Source of the DNA: Ruminococcus sp. UBA1366 | GTDB lineage: Bacteria; Bacillota; Clostridia; Oscillospirales; Ruminococcaceae | Assembly: GCA_002306005.1 (NCBI GenBank) | Contig: DBRO01000053.1 | Coordinates: 24,213 to 30,104, forward strand | Reading direction: 5' to 3' | DNA length: 5,892 nt | Shown: positions 1-5,479 of the stretch, piece after piece | Position numbering within the stretch: the stretch's first letter is position 1 | Layout: every line of letters begins with the position of its first letter | Notes under the pieces: generated by a model | What the model saw: the letters and a program-made list of their open reading frames with translations, nothing else | Told to the model about the DNA's origin: nothing | Databases searched by the model: none | Program-made: the position numbers and the translations under genes

Positions 1-1334
1 ATAATCTCAGAGTGGATTTTCGCCACGCCGTTGACGCTGTGACACGCGTGCACGCAAAGATTCGCCATCTTCACCTGATTGTTGTTAATAATGGACATTC
101 TCGTTACACGGGCGCTGTCCTCGGTTCTCTCATACAAATCTCGGCAGTAGCGTTCGTTAATTTCCACAATAATGCTGAAAATACGGGGCGTTACGCTCTT
201 GAGCAGATTGCAGTCCCATTTTTCCAGCGCCTCGGACATCACCGTGTGGTTGGTGTACGCAAACGTGTTCGTGACGATATGCCACGCCTTGTTCCACGAA
301 TAGCCGCAGTCGTCCAGCAGCACGCGCATCAGCTCCGGAATCGCCAGCGTGGGGTGAGTATCGTTAATATGAATCGCCACTTTTTCGTGGAAATTATCCA
401 GCGTGCCGTACACGCTCATGTGTTCGGCAACAATATCCCCCACGGAAGCCGCACACATAAAGTACTGCTGCCGCAAACGTAAAGATTTCCCCTCCGCGTG
501 GTTGTCATTGGGGTACAGCACTTTGGAAATCGCCTGCGCGATGATGTTCTGCCCCAGCGCCTTTGTGTAATCGCCCTTGTTAAACATGGACATATCAAAG
601 CTTGGGCAATCCGCCTTCCACAGCCGCAGAACCGAAACTCCCTCGCTGTCGTAACCGGAAACATACAAATCATAGGGCTTTGCCAGCACGGTCGTGTAAT
701 TTTCATGCGTAACATAATGATAATGCTGGTCCCAAGCCTCCCGCAGTTCGCCGTCAAAATGGACTTCAATCGCACGGTCCGGCACCGGCACCAGCCAGCC
801 CATTCCGCCGGGAAGCCAATTATCCGGCAGCTCGGTCTGCCAGCCGTCCTCCAGCTTTTGCTTGAAAATCCCGTACTCATAGCAAATCGAATAGCCTGTC
901 GCCGCGTAACCGCGCGTGGCAAGCGCGTCCAGATAGCAAGCCGCCAGTCTGCCCAAACCGCCGTTGCCCAGTCCCGCGTCCGGCTCCATCTCAAAAATGC
1001 CGGAAATATTTATATCAAAATCCTTGAGTGCCGCGGTTGCCTCCTGGATCATCTCCAAATTATACAGGCTGGTTTTCAGCGAACGTCCCATCAAAAATTC
1101 CATGGAAAGATAATATACCTTTTTCTTGCCCGCGGAATCGGTTTTATTCATGAACTTCCGGCGCTTTTCTTTTAGCAGACCCACAACTACCTTGGTCAGC
1201 GCTTCGTAAACCTGCTTGTCGGAAGCCTCTGCAGGCTTTAAGCCGTAATCATCGCTGAGAATTTTCAGCAGCTGCTCTTTGACTTCTTCTTTGGTAATGA
1301 TTTTTGCTTGTTTTACCGTATTGTTTTTTGCCAT
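1..1334 (-). CDS. glgP: Glycogen/alpha-glucan phosphorylase, N-terminal 444 codons (C-terminus outside window)
   Basis: This cytoplasmic GT35 enzyme cleaves terminal alpha-1,4 glucose units of glycogen or maltodextrin with phosphate, releasing glucose-1-phosphate. The reading frame is open from the ATG at 1334 to the left edge. Family signatures appear in order: YYLSMEFLMGR (residues about 74-84), EMEPDAGLGNGGLGRLA (115-131), WLPGGMGW (173-180), the active-site-region motif NDTHP (324-328), NTFAYTNHTV (356-365) followed by EALEKW, and CHSVNGVAKIHSE (431-443). Family members run to about 750-850 residues, so roughly the first half is present. The lysine that binds pyridoxal phosphate lies in the missing half. 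The start is fixed by AGGAGG six bases upstream; an out-of-frame ATG at 1338 is too close to that site. It is the first gene of its transcript, divergent from the phage genes. Glycogen versus maltodextrin preference cannot be decided from this part. Confidence 0.97.
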   Translation of the reverse strand, partial: MAKNNTVKQAKIITKEEVKEQLLKILSDDYGLKPAEASDKQVYEALTKVVVGLLKEKRRKFMNKTDSAGKKKVYYLSMEFLMGRSLKTSLYNLEMIQEATAALKDFDINISGIFEMEPDAGLGNGGLGRLAACYLDALATRGYAATGYSICYEYGIFKQKLEDGWQTELPDNWLPGGMGWLVPVPDRAIEVHFDGELREAWDQHYHYVTHENYTTVLAKPYDLYVSGYDSEGVSVLRLWKADCPSFDMSMFNKGDYTKALGQNIIAQAISKVLYPNDNHAEGKSLRLRQQYFMCAASVGDIVAEHMSVYGTLDNFHEKVAIHINDTHPTLAIPELMRVLLDDCGYSWNKAWHIVTNTFAYTNHTVMSEALEKWDCNLLKSVTPRIFSIIVEINERYCRDLYERTEDSARVTRMSIINNNQVKMANLCVHACHSVNGVAKIHSEI

Positions 1335-1340
1335 TCATAA

Positions 1341-1346
1341 TCCTCC
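1341..1346 (-). promoter_or_regulatory. Ribosome binding site of glgP
   Basis: On the minus strand AGGAGG lies six bases before the ATG at 1334. It decides between that ATG and the ATG at 1338, which is only two bases from the site and in another frame. Confidence 0.9.
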
Positions 1347-1432
1347 TGTATTATACCGGCGCTTTTCGCGCAGCAATAACCGGCAGTGCGGTTTGTTACA
1401 CGGGAACGCCGTAAAAAATTCATGAAAAATAA

Positions 1433-1442
1433 ACGTTTTCGT
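1433..1442. repeat. ACGTTTTCGT box, copy 1 (glgP start-site side)
   Basis: This 10-bp box has palindromic ACG/CGT arms around four T. It recurs exactly at 1551-1560. On the minus strand it lies just downstream of the glgP -10 box, over the predicted transcription start. Possible roles are an operator half or a chance repeat; it is too short to call an attachment site. Confidence 0.4.
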
Positions 1443-1448
1443 ATTTCC

Positions 1449-1477
1449 AGTATAAAGGGATTCAAGGCTTTTGTCAA
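1449..1477 (-). promoter_or_regulatory. Sigma-A type promoter of glgP
   Basis: Read on the minus strand, a perfect -35 hexamer TTGACA (1477-1472) is followed by a 17-base spacer and the -10 hexamer TATACT (1454-1449; five of six consensus bases). Transcription would start near 1442, giving a leader of about 108 nt before the glgP ATG. The leader holds a short GCGC-GAAAA-GCGC stem near the ribosome binding site (about 1359-1371), but I recognise no riboswitch. A 12-bp tandem repeat overlaps the -35 box. Confidence 0.85.
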
Positions 1478-1485
1478 GGCTTTTT
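1462..1485. repeat. 12-bp tandem repeat, two copies, over the glgP -35 box
   Basis: TCAAGGCTTTTG (1462-1473) is followed directly by TCAAGGCTTTTT (1474-1485), identical at 11 of 12 positions. The -35 hexamer TTGACA is created at the junction of the copies. The spacing is about one helical turn, so a protein binding both copies would sit on one DNA face and compete with RNA polymerase. Regulator binding is an inference; the repeat itself is directly visible. Confidence 0.7.
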
Positions 1486-1544
1486 CTGGATTTTTGTAAG
1501 AAACCACACCGGAGAGGGGTATTTTTCGGGATTTTTTTTATACT

Positions 1545-1570
1545 GGTTGCACGTTTTCGTGCAACTTTTT
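1545..1570 (+). terminator. Intrinsic terminator-like hairpin upstream of the terminase genes
   Basis: GTTGCACG (1546-1553), a TTTT loop (1554-1557) and CGTGCAAC (1558-1565) form a perfect 8-bp stem. Five T follow directly (1566-1570), giving plus-strand terminator polarity; the minus-strand reading has no T-tract after the stem. It would stop transcription entering the phage genes from the left. No plus-strand gene ends here within the window, so it may insulate the phage operon, act as a leader attenuator, or be an operator palindrome. Confidence 0.6.
1551..1560. repeat. ACGTTTTCGT box, copy 2 (phage side)
   Basis: This is an exact copy of the 10-bp box at 1433-1442, 118 bp away. Here it forms the loop and inner stem of the terminator-like hairpin at 1545-1570. 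It sits four bases after a plus-strand TATACTGG (1539-1546), matching the spacing seen on the minus strand at the glgP promoter. Confidence 0.4.
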
Positions 1571-1670
1571 ACGTTATGGCGCTGATAGTACGGGGACAAC
1601 ACCCCGAAAAAACAGCAAAGGCGGCGATATCATCAATCGGACACAAACAGCGAAAAAAAGGCTGTTCGCT

Positions 1671-2135
1671 GTGTTTTACGCACGAAAGCGCCATTGTGCG
1701 GATGCAGCAATCCTGGCTGGATTTTCGCCGGAAGAAGCGGAACGCACCGGCGAGGAACTGATTTCCTCCGGTGCGGTACGGCGCATGGTTGCCCGTGCCG
1801 GCAAGCGCCAAGCCGGTTTGGACACCGTACGCGCAGGACTGGAACGCCTTGCCTTCGGGCGGGCAAACGATGCGGCAAAGCTGGTGTTCTGCGAGGAAAT
1901 GCCGGAACAGAACACACTGGCAAGACTGGATTTGTACAATGTTTCGGAAATGAAGCGCGTGAAGGGCGGAGGCGTGGAAATCAAATTGTTCGACCGGCAA
2001 AAAGCACTGGAAAAACTGCTGGAGCTGGAAAGCGAACAGGACGGACACACCGCTGCGGAAAGCTTTTTCAAAGCCCTGCGGGAAAATTCCCCCGAAACGG
2101 AAAACGCAGGTGAGCCAGCCGATGGAGTTCTTTAA
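1671..2135 (+). CDS. terS: Phage terminase small subunit
   Basis: TerS binds the phage packaging site and delivers DNA to TerL. The product has an N-terminal helix-turn-helix-like region (RHCADAAILAGFSPEEA, residues 7-23 from the GTG), resembling the 'ATQAAIRAGYS' region of Terminase_2-type small subunits. The segment KLFDRQKALEKLLELE (105-120) matches the family's 'IKLxDKxKALELLGKHLG' C-terminal pattern. At 154 residues it is of usual length or slightly short. The GTG at 1671 has AAAGG nine bases upstream, but the same frame is open back to 1500 and residues encoded before it (TAKKRLFAV, about 1644-1670) look like the missing first helix. An ATC at 1629, seven bases after AAAGG (1617-1621), or a frameshift at the A7 run (1653-1659) could supply a longer start. 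The 3' end overlaps terL. Family assignment is by pattern recognition. Confidence 0.8.
   Translation: MFYARKRHCADAAILAGFSPEEAERTGEELISSGAVRRMVARAGKRQAGLDTVRAGLERLAFGRANDAAKLVFCEEMPEQNTLARLDLYNVSEMKRVKGGGVEIKLFDRQKALEKLLELESEQDGHTAAESFFKALRENSPETENAGEPADGVL
2108..2113 (+). promoter_or_regulatory. Ribosome binding site of terL (decides its start)
   Basis: AGGTGA lies eight bases before the ATG at 2122, inside the terS coding sequence. It favours that ATG over the GTG at 2110, which lies within this very motif and has only a weak GGAAA upstream. Confidence 0.6.
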
Positions 2136-3387
2136 GCGTTTTTCCGAAAAGCAAAGGCTCGTCCTGCGCTGGTGGGATATGCCATGCTACCGTGCCTATG
2201 ATGCAATCATCTGCGACGGCGCGGTGCGCAGCGGCAAAACCTTCAGTATGTCGCTTTCGTTTGTGTTGTGGGCAATGGCGCATTTTAACGCAGGAAACTT
2301 CGCCCTGTGCGGAAAGACCATTACCTCCCTGCGTCGGAATGTCATCACGCCCCTGCTCCGCACACTGGATTCGCTGGGCTTTCCCACCAAGGAATTTGTC
2401 AGCAAGAACCGCTTTACCGTAACCTGCGGTGCCTGCACCAACCATTTTTATCTGTTCGGCGGCAAGGACGAAAGCAGTGCCGCTTTGATTCAGGGCATTA
2501 CCCTCAGCGGACTTCTTTTGGATGAAGTTGCCCTGATGCCGCGTTCTTTTGTCGAACAGGCGGTTGCGCGGTGCTCTGTGGACGGTTCCAAGCTTTGGTT
2601 TAACTGCAATCCGGAAGGTCCCCACCACTGGTTCAAGAAAGAATGGATTGACAAGGCGGCGGCAAAAAACGCTCTGTATGTGCATTTCGCGCTGGAAGAC
2701 AACCCCGCGCTTTCGCGGAGGATTATCCGGCGCTACCACAACCTGTACAGCGGCGCGTTTTACGAGCGCTATGTGTTGGGCAAATGGACGGCGACAAGCG
2801 GTCTGGTGTACCCCATGTTCCGCTACGAGGCGCACACTTTTTCGCCGGCGGAGCACAAATACAGCCGCTATGCTGTCAGCTGTGATTACGGTACGGTCAA
2901 TCCCGCAAGCTTTGGGCTTTGGGGCGAATCGGGCGGCGTGTGGTACCGCATTGCCGAGTACTACTACAATTCCCGCACGGAGGGCGCACAGCGCACCGAC
3001 GAAGAACACTATGCCGCACTGGAAGCACTTTGCGGCAACCGGCGGATTTCCGCCGTGGTATGCGATCCCTCCGCGAGTTCCTTTTTGGAATGTATTCGCC
3101 GCCATGGGAAATTTCCAGCCCGTGCCGCGGAAAACGATGTCCTCAGCGGGATCCGGCGCGTTGCAGATGCACTAAACTGCGGCAGAATTAAAATTTCTCG
3201 CGTCTGCACCGATGCCATTCGGGAATTTTCCCTGTACCGTTGGGACGAAAAAAGCGGCACGGACGCTCCCGTAAAGGAAAACGACCACGCCATGGACGAC
3301 ATCCGGTATTTTGTTTCGGCATTTCTGCGAGAAAAAACGGACAATTTCTTTGCGCTTTCGCTGGACCGTACCGGAAAAACCCCATGA
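2122..3387 (+). CDS. terL: Phage terminase large subunit (packaging ATPase and nuclease)
   Basis: TerL is the packaging motor: it cuts concatemeric phage DNA and drives it through the portal using ATP. Numbered from the ATG at 2122 (421 residues), the ATPase domain has Walker A GAVRSGKT (33-40), Walker B LSGLLLDE with D134 and the catalytic E135, and a coupling-motif-like FNCNPEG (160-166). The RNase H-like nuclease domain shows acidic residues at the expected places: SCDYG (D255), AVVCDPS (D315) and DHAMDD (D388, D392, D393). Length and motif style fit the SPP1 gp2/PBSX-type terminases. All catalytic positions appear intact, arguing against decay. The start follows AGGTGA at 2108-2113; the GTG at 2110 would add four residues. 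It overlaps terS by 14 nt and ends in TGA at 3385-3387, within an ATGA overlap with a tiny reading frame. Confidence 0.96.
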   Translation: MEFFKRFSEKQRLVLRWWDMPCYRAYDAIICDGAVRSGKTFSMSLSFVLWAMAHFNAGNFALCGKTITSLRRNVITPLLRTLDSLGFPTKEFVSKNRFTVTCGACTNHFYLFGGKDESSAALIQGITLSGLLLDEVALMPRSFVEQAVARCSVDGSKLWFNCNPEGPHHWFKKEWIDKAAAKNALYVHFALEDNPALSRRIIRRYHNLYSGAFYERYVLGKWTATSGLVYPMFRYEAHTFSPAEHKYSRYAVSCDYGTVNPASFGLWGESGGVWYRIAEYYYNSRTEGAQRTDEEHYAALEALCGNRRISAVVCDPSASSFLECIRRHGKFPARAAENDVLSGIRRVADALNCGRIKISRVCTDAIREFSLYRWDEKSGTDAPVKENDHAMDDIRYFVSAFLREKTDNFFALSLDRTGKTP

Positions 3388-3392
3388 AAGGA
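3386..3392 (+). promoter_or_regulatory. Probable ribosome binding site of the portal gene
   Basis: GAAAGGA overlaps the terL stop. It lies ten bases before an ATT codon at 3403 and 22 bases before the TTG at 3415. The spacing favours the ATT, a rare start codon, or means that the true start is obscured. Confidence 0.45.
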
Positions 3393-3414
3393 TTGGTAAA
3401 CGATTAAAAAAAGA

Positions 3415-4575
3415 TTGCACAAAGCACAAAACAAGCCGCTTGCCGTACTTCCGGCAGTCAGCGCAAACCGCGGAAGCGACCGCGGCATTTACGCCATCAG
3501 TGCGCGGGGACTTGCCGAGCAGGATTTGTACGATGCGCTCCGCGCAAAAGTACCGGTGATGGATGCTTGTATCGGAAAAATCATCCGGCTTGCCGGCGGG
3601 TTTTCCGTCCGGTGCGAGGACGAACGCGCACAGCCTTTGGTTGATGCGTTCTGCCGCGATGTGCCGGTAAACCTCACGCAGTGCTCCTTGCAGAGCTTTG
3701 CGGACAGCTATTTGGACAGCCTGCTTACGTACGGCAAGGCGGTGGGAGAAATCCTGCTGGAACGCGGCACACACCGTGTTGCGGGACTGTACACCGCAGA
3801 CCCCGCGCTGGTAAAGGCAAAGCCGAACGCCGGTTTTTCGGCGGCGGAATACTACCTCATCAGCGATGCCTCCGAGGCAAAAATTCCCCATCCGGAACGG
3901 ATTTTATACACCACGCTCAACCCCTCCCACCGGCATCCGGACGGCGTTTCCGTTCTGCGTGGACTCCCCTGCTTTTCTGAAATTCTCCTGCGGATTTACG
4001 AATGCATCGGGCAGAATTTCGACCGTGTTGGCAACGTGCGCTATGCTGTAACCTACAAGCCCCCGCAGGACAGCACCGACCAGAATCTCATCCGTGAACG
4101 CGCCCTGCAATTAGCCGACGAATGGGCAAAGGGCATGGAGGCCTCCCGCAACGGAGTTGTAAAGGATTTTGTGGCGGTTGGCGATGTGGAAATCAAAGTC
4201 ATCGGCGCGGAAAATCAACTGATTGACACGGAAATTCCCGTACGGCAGATTTTAGAACAGCTGATTGCAAAGCTTTCCATTCCGCCGTTCTTGCTGGGAC
4301 TGAACTGGTCTTCCACCGAGCGCATGAGCGCTCAGCAGGCGGATATTCTCACCAGCGAGCTGGAAAGCTACCGCCGGATGCTGACACCGGTTTTATACCG
4401 GATTATGGATACCTTTTTGCGGCTTTCCGGCACAGAAACAGCATTTACAATCGTTTGGGACAACATCAATCTTCAAGACGAGGCGGAGCTTGCCAAGGCG
4501 CGGCTCAACAACGCACAGGCGGAAGCGATTGAGTTGGAAAACGAAAAAACCAAGGCAGAAAGGAGCATAGAATAG
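3415..4575 (+). CDS. Phage portal protein
   Basis: The portal forms the twelve-subunit ring at one capsid vertex through which TerL pumps DNA and to which the tail attaches. Portal-like traits in order (386 residues from the TTG): the segment YDALRAKVPVMDACIGKII (39-57); LTYGKAVGEILLERG (104-118), typical of portal wing strands; a loop with PDGVSVLRGLP (175-185); and VRQILEQLIAKLSIPPFLLGL (276-296), near the usual stem/clip boundary. A charged, helical, glutamate-rich tail follows (354-386). It is short for a portal (commonly 400-550). No ATG begins this frame. The TTG at 3415 lacks a ribosome binding site at proper distance, while an in-frame ATT at 3403 (adding IKKR) is ten bases after GAAAGGA. 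The frame is the same as terL's, separated by two stops (3385 and 3397). I keep the TTG as the conventional start. It ends one base before the protease ATG. Confidence 0.88.
   Translation: MHKAQNKPLAVLPAVSANRGSDRGIYAISARGLAEQDLYDALRAKVPVMDACIGKIIRLAGGFSVRCEDERAQPLVDAFCRDVPVNLTQCSLQSFADSYLDSLLTYGKAVGEILLERGTHRVAGLYTADPALVKAKPNAGFSAAEYYLISDASEAKIPHPERILYTTLNPSHRHPDGVSVLRGLPCFSEILLRIYECIGQNFDRVGNVRYAVTYKPPQDSTDQNLIRERALQLADEWAKGMEASRNGVVKDFVAVGDVEIKVIGAENQLIDTEIPVRQILEQLIAKLSIPPFLLGLNWSSTERMSAQQADILTSELESYRRMLTPVLYRIMDTFLRLSGTETAFTIVWDNINLQDEAELAKARLNNAQAEAIELENEKTKAERSIE
4561..4565 (+). promoter_or_regulatory. Ribosome binding site of the protease gene
   Basis: AGGAG, preceded by AA, lies in the last codons of the portal gene, ten bases before the ATG at 4576. 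The portal TAG stop directly abuts that ATG, so translation is probably coupled. Confidence 0.8.
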
Positions 4576-5448
4576 ATGGCGGACATCACAGAAATTACCT
4601 CCGAGGAGTTAGAAAAAATCAGCCGGTTTGCAAGAAAGCCGCTTGAATCGACAGAGGTGTATCACTTCCCCGTGATTTTGTGCGACAACGAAATTGACCG
4701 CGACGGCGAACGGTTTTCCATTCCGGCTTTACAAAAGCTGGCGGAGCTGTTTGTGGGACGCACGGGAATTTTCGACCACAACCCTAAGGGCGAAAACCAG
4801 AGCGCTCGCATTTATGAAACCGAAATCCGCACGGACGGTACGAAAAAAACCGCCGCCGGAGAAGATTACACCACACTGGTGGGGCGCGCTTACATGATTC
4901 GCACAGCAAAAAATGCGGATTTGATTGCCGAAATTGACGGCGGGATTAAAAAAGAAGTCAGCGTGAGCTGTTCGGTAAAAACCCGCCGCTGTTCGGTTTG
5001 CGGCGCGGATACCAAAACTTCGTCCTGCGCGCACAGGGCGGGCAAACTCTACAACGGAAAGCGCTGTCATTTTATTTTGGAAAACCCCACGGATGCATAT
5101 GAATGGTCGTTTGTGGCGGTTCCCGCCCAGCCGAACGCGGGCGTAACAAAAAAACTGGCGCGGGTGGATTCGGGCGACAAAGCCCTTCGCAAAAAGCTGG
5201 ACGAACAGCGCGTTTTACTGGACCGGCTGGAACTGGATTTGCGGGGTGAGGTGACGAAGCTTTGCGCGGTTTGCGAACCGCTTTTGGGCGCAAAAACCGT
5301 TTCATCGCTGTTATCCCGCATGGAAACCGAGGAACTTTTGTCCCTAAAAGAACAGCTTTCCCGACGGGCGGCAAAGGAAAACCTGCCCCAGCTGGCGGCA
5401 CTTCCCACACGCGGCGCGGATGAAACCCGCGGCTACAAACTTCATTAA
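4576..5448 (+). CDS. Phage prohead protease with a fused scaffold-like C-terminal region
   Basis: The protein is 290 residues. The first 195 or so resemble HK97-type prohead maturation proteases (serine proteases, S78/U35-like), which trim capsid and scaffold parts during head assembly. Visible elements are a conserved start (VYHFPVILCDNEIDRDGERF, 28-47), a candidate catalytic histidine in FDHNP (H68), candidate serines in EVSVSCSV (S129/S131) and the family-typical DAYEWSFVAVPAQPNAGV (173-190), whose acidic residue could complete the site. Between the serine segment and the last motif sits a C-x2-C-x8-C-x-H cluster (C139, C142, C151, H153) with a further C164, likely a small zinc-binding insertion. 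Residues 200-275 are charged and helical, with heptad-like leucines, as expected for a scaffold; no separate scaffold gene lies before the capsid gene. The catalytic assignment is inference. Confidence 0.85.
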   Translation: MADITEITSEELEKISRFARKPLESTEVYHFPVILCDNEIDRDGERFSIPALQKLAELFVGRTGIFDHNPKGENQSARIYETEIRTDGTKKTAAGEDYTTLVGRAYMIRTAKNADLIAEIDGGIKKEVSVSCSVKTRRCSVCGADTKTSSCAHRAGKLYNGKRCHFILENPTDAYEWSFVAVPAQPNAGVTKKLARVDSGDKALRKKLDEQRVLLDRLELDLRGEVTKLCAVCEPLLGAKTVSSLLSRMETEELLSLKEQLSRRAAKENLPQLAALPTRGADETRGYKLH

Positions 5449-5466
5449 GCGGTAACCCCGCAACAG

Positions 5467-5472
5467 AAAGGA
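5467..5472 (+). promoter_or_regulatory. Ribosome binding site of the capsid gene
   Basis: AAAGGA lies seven bases before the ATG at 5480, in the 31-base gap after the protease stop. This fixes the capsid start. Confidence 0.85.
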
Positions 5473-5479
5473 AACTTTT

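Larger units (their letters stand above)
1335..1670. other. Divergent intergenic region between glgP and the phage operon
   Basis: These 336 bases hold the glgP ribosome binding site, leader, promoter and tandem repeat (1341-1485), a T-rich stretch (about 1521-1541) and the hairpin (1545-1570). The last 100 bases probably include the true 5' end of the small terminase gene. I see no integrase fragment, tRNA or long direct repeat that would mark an attachment site. No convincing promoter for the phage genes is visible: a plus-strand TATACT at 1539 has no -35 partner at the usual distance. Confidence 0.6.

Noticed and set aside
12..1175. Long plus-strand frames opposite glgP (12-482, 498-1175)
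   Set aside because: They are antisense shadows of the clearly conserved glgP frame and show no recognisable protein or ribosome binding site.
1350..1355. Perfect TATAAT on the minus strand next to the glgP ribosome binding site
   Set aside because: No -35 box at the right distance, and transcription from it would leave almost no leader. The promoter at 1449-1477 is far better.
1433..1560. ACGTTTTCGT direct repeat as prophage attachment sites
   Set aside because: The copies are only 10 bp long and 118 bp apart on the same side of the phage genes, so they do not flank the element.
1471..1761. Plus-strand 96-residue frame beginning at a TTG across the intergenic region
   Set aside because: It has no ribosome binding site, runs through the glgP promoter and hairpin, and ends out of frame inside the terminase gene. 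Only its part from 1576 is of interest, as a frameshift partner.
2068..3105. 345-residue minus-strand frame opposite terL
   Set aside because: It is a shadow of the intact large terminase; the composition is antisense-like with no family match I recognise.
5248..5290. Possible internal start for a separate scaffold within the protease gene (GAGGTGA at 5248-5254)
   Set aside because: No in-frame ATG or GTG follows at a usable distance; the first TTG is about 30 bases away.
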